Assembly: GCA_018693315.1 (NCBI GenBank)
Contig: JABHLR010000001.1
Location: 1-36,453, forward strand
Origin: an archaeon
GTDB taxonomy: Archaea > Nanobdellota > Nanobdellia > Pacearchaeales > GW2011-AR1
Length of the DNA: 36,453 bases
Direction of reading: 5' to 3'
Below are positions 34,328 to 36,453 of this stretch, piece after piece. The position numbers and the translations under genes were made by a program. Under the pieces are notes generated by a model, which did no database searches, was not told where the DNA came from, and worked only from the letters and a program-made list of their open reading frames with translations. Position 1 is the stretch's first letter, and each line of letters starts with the position of its first letter.

Positions 34328-36453
34328 ATGAGTTATAAAAGAGTTGTGAAAAAAAAGGGAAAGAGCTACGGGCCGTATATCTATGAGAGTTATCGGGATG
34401 AAAATGGTAAGGTTAAGAAAAGATATCTTGGAAAATTAGAAGAGAAGAAAGTTTCTAGGGTGTTTGTTTTTTTGATTGGTTTTGTTGGGTTGTTGTTTTT
34501 GCTTTCGGCTGGTTATACCACAGATTATTTTTTGAATGAGGGTGAGATTTCTGCGAAGGTTGTTGATGGTTTTACTGGATTTGTAGTTGAGGGTGGAGAT
34601 TCTGGTGACGATGGAGATTCTGGTAGTAGTGAGAGTGTAGCTTCTGATGATGGTGGCAAAAAAGAAAAAAAGGGTGACAAGAAAGATAGTGGAGATAAAA
34701 AAGAAAAAGAAAAAGAAAAGAAGGTAAAAAAGGAGAGTACTGATAGTGGGGATTCTTCTGCGGATGATTCGCCAGGAATTAGTGCTGGTATTATTGGTTC
34801 TGTTGTTGATGTCGAAGAGGAAGTTTCTGTTGATGTCGAAGTTGAGGAAGAAGTTGAGGAAGAAGTTGAAGATGATGTCGAAGAAGAAGTTGAAGAGGAA
34901 TCTGAAGAAGTTGAAGAAGAGGTCCTTGAGGTTAATGAAACGATTGTTGAGGAGTCTAATGAGACCGAGGTTGTTGAAGTGAATGAGACTGTTAATGATA
35001 CAGAAGTCCCTGAGGTTAATGAAACTGTAGAGGTCGAAGTTAATGATACTGTTGTTGATGTCAATGAAACAATTTTGAACGAGACTCTTGCGAATGTGAC
35101 TTTTGTGAATGAGACTATTCTTAATGAAACGGTTGTTAATGTTACTGAGTTTAATGTTAGTGTTGTGAATGTTTCGGATGTTGTGACTCTCCAATATAAG
35201 GCAGTGATTCATCGTCCGGTTAAGTGGTTGAAGAAAGTTACGCTTCCGCAAGTACCCTCTGAGGAGGGCAATGTTTCTAGGGGTGGTTTGAGCGTTGAGA
35301 TTCCTTTGGGTGCTGAGAATATTTCTGTTTTGACTGATGAGGAAGTTGGCGAGGCTGAGGCGGAGATTGATGATTATGATGAAGTTGTTGGTGAAGCTGA
35401 TAGAGTTGAGATTGCTTCTGGTTTGATGACTGGGAATGTTGCCTTGGAAATTTCTGGTGGTGAGGGTTGGTTGATTAAATTTTGGAATTGGTTGACTGGG
35501 TTTACGATTTCTGGGAATGTTGTTTTTGAGGATGAGCTTGAGGCTGGCGGAAATATTGTTGATGGTGAGAATTCTACGGTTGTTGATTTGAGTGCGTATA
35601 TTAGCGCTGCACACGCCGGTGTACCCTCTGAGGAGGGCAAGGTTGCGGTTGGGTATTATACTGAGGCTCCAGTTGCTAATGAAACGAATTTGTCGAATGG
35701 GAAGAGGGTTGTTGTGAGTGCTGAGGATGAATTGAATTATACTGAGATTTTGGCGTACACGATGTTGGATAATTTGAGTGTTGGTGTGAATGATACGAGG
35801 TTGCAAGTTTATTGGTATGCTTCTGAGGAGGACGCTATTGCTTTGGGTTATTTGAATGCTAGTAATGTTAGTGAGGATGTTGTTGTAGATGTTGTGGTTA
35901 ATGAAAGTGTTGTTTCGAATGGAACTGTTGAGGTTGTTGAAAATGTTAGTGTTGTTGAGAATATTACGGAAGTTGTGAACGAGACTGTTGTAGAGAATGA
36001 GAGTGTTGTTGAGAATGTTACTGTTGAAGTTAATGAAAGTGTTGAAGAAATTAATGATACTGTTGAGGAGATTAATGAGACTGTTGAAGATGAAGGTAAT
36101 TTGACTTTGTTGATTAGCGGGAATGTTGTTGGTTTGGGGAATGGTTCTGGTGAGGTTTTAGCGAATGTTAGTAATGAGAGTATTGTTAATGAGACTGTTG
36201 TTGAGAACGAGACAGTTATAGAGAATGAGACCGAGGTTGTTGATGAGAGCGTTGATTTGAATTCTAGTTTGGATGCTGAGGTTGCGAGGTTGTTGAACTT
36301 GTCTGAAACTCCTGATTTGGAGAATTTGAGTTTGGTTAAGATTGCGGTTGAGTATGTTGCGTATGATTTGGACGAAGATGGTTTTGCTGATTATGTTGAG
36401 TGGGTTGTTCCGCATTTATCTGTTCAGACTTACGAGGTTGTGATTAATGAGAA
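34328..36453 (+). CDS. Large N-glycosylation-sequon-rich surface protein, 3' end outside the window (absent from the ORF track)
   Basis: ATG 34328: MSYKRVVKKKGKSYGPYIYESYRDENGKVKKRYLGKLEEKKVSRVFVFLIGFVGLLFLLSAGYTT…; open to the end of the window; many N-x-S/T motifs (VNETVNDTEVPEVNET…). Confidence 0.88.
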   Translation, partial: MSYKRVVKKKGKSYGPYIYESYRDENGKVKKRYLGKLEEKKVSRVFVFLIGFVGLLFLLSAGYTTDYFLNEGEISAKVVDGFTGFVVEGGDSGDDGDSGSSESVASDDGGKKEKKGDKKDSGDKKEKEKEKKVKKESTDSGDSSADDSPGISAGIIGSVVDVEEEVSVDVEVEEEVEEEVEDDVEEEVEEESEEVEEEVLEVNETIVEESNETEVVEVNETVNDTEVPEVNETVEVEVNDTVVDVNETILNETLANVTFVNETILNETVVNVTEFNVSVVNVSDVVTLQYKAVIHRPVKWLKKVTLPQVPSEEGNVSRGGLSVEIPLGAENISVLTDEEVGEAEAEIDDYDEVVGEADRVEIASGLMTGNVALEISGGEGWLIKFWNWLTGFTISGNVVFEDELEAGGNIVDGENSTVVDLSAYISAAHAGVPSEEGKVAVGYYTEAPVANETNLSNGKRVVVSAEDELNYTEILAYTMLDNLSVGVNDTRLQVYWYASEEDAIALGYLNASNVSEDVVVDVVVNESVVSNGTVEVVENVSVVENITEVVNETVVENESVVENVTVEVNESVEEINDTVEEINETVEDEGNLTLLISGNVVGLGNGSGEVLANVSNESIVNETVVENETVIENETEVVDESVDLNSSLDAEVARLLNLSETPDLENLSLVKIAVEYVAYDLDEDGFADYVEWVVPHLSVQTYEVVINE
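35252..35271 (+). repeat. 20-bp in-frame hairpin repeat, copy 1
   Basis: GTACCCTCTGAGGAGGGCAA, hairpin CCCTC-TGAG-GAGGG; encodes VPSEEG. Confidence 0.85.
35621..35640 (+). repeat. 20-bp in-frame hairpin repeat, copy 2
   Basis: Identical GTACCCTCTGAGGAGGGCAA; preceded by hairpin ACAC-GCCG-GTGT; encodes VPSEEG. Confidence 0.85.

Noticed and set aside
34436-35806. 456-aa minus-strand ORF in the ORF track
   Set aside because: Antisense shadow of the open plus-strand CDS starting at 34328, which the track misses because it has no stop in the window.
1-36453. CRISPR arrays, rRNA genes, transposase or integrase genes
   Set aside because: No regularly spaced direct repeats, rRNA signatures, or recombinase motifs found in the translations, so no enzyme for the proposed small elements is in this window.

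Overview
The window looks like the genome of a small-genome archaeon. A DPANN lineage is inferred from gene content and style. It has TFB, aIF2alpha, S27e, Nop10, L44e, S3Ae, S8e, S15, RadA, SRP54, FtsY, Bud32, GINS, a RecJ-like DHH protein, adenylate kinase, a MoxR/DUF58/VWA cluster, and several very large LamG or low-complexity surface proteins. Four ordinary tRNAs are present: Gln-TTG, Thr-TGT and Val-GAC on the minus strand, and Leu-TAG on the plus strand. Three things stand out. (1) The first large surface-protein gene contains a Hint/mini-intein domain (about 410-1075) that splits a LamG domain. Where a homing endonuclease would normally sit, the intein DNA encodes, in frame, a complete cloverleaf tRNA with a long variable arm and anticodon CAA (779-860). 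An 8-bp inverted repeat flanks it, and a degenerate partial second copy lies at about 684-716. (2) Between about 14.3 and 23.4 kb, four minus-strand genes (tRNA-Gln, ftsY, tRNA-Thr, tRNA-Val) share one architecture: a truncated copy of the gene's own 3' end, then a short hairpin-forming insert, then the intact gene. S15 may be a fifth, weaker case. This resembles the footprint of a very small element that targets gene 3' ends. (3) Short GC-rich hairpins, including an exact 20-bp repeat, occur in frame inside surface-protein genes. One of them resembles the insert next to tRNA-Val. No database or folding tools were used; family names come from recognising motifs in the translations.
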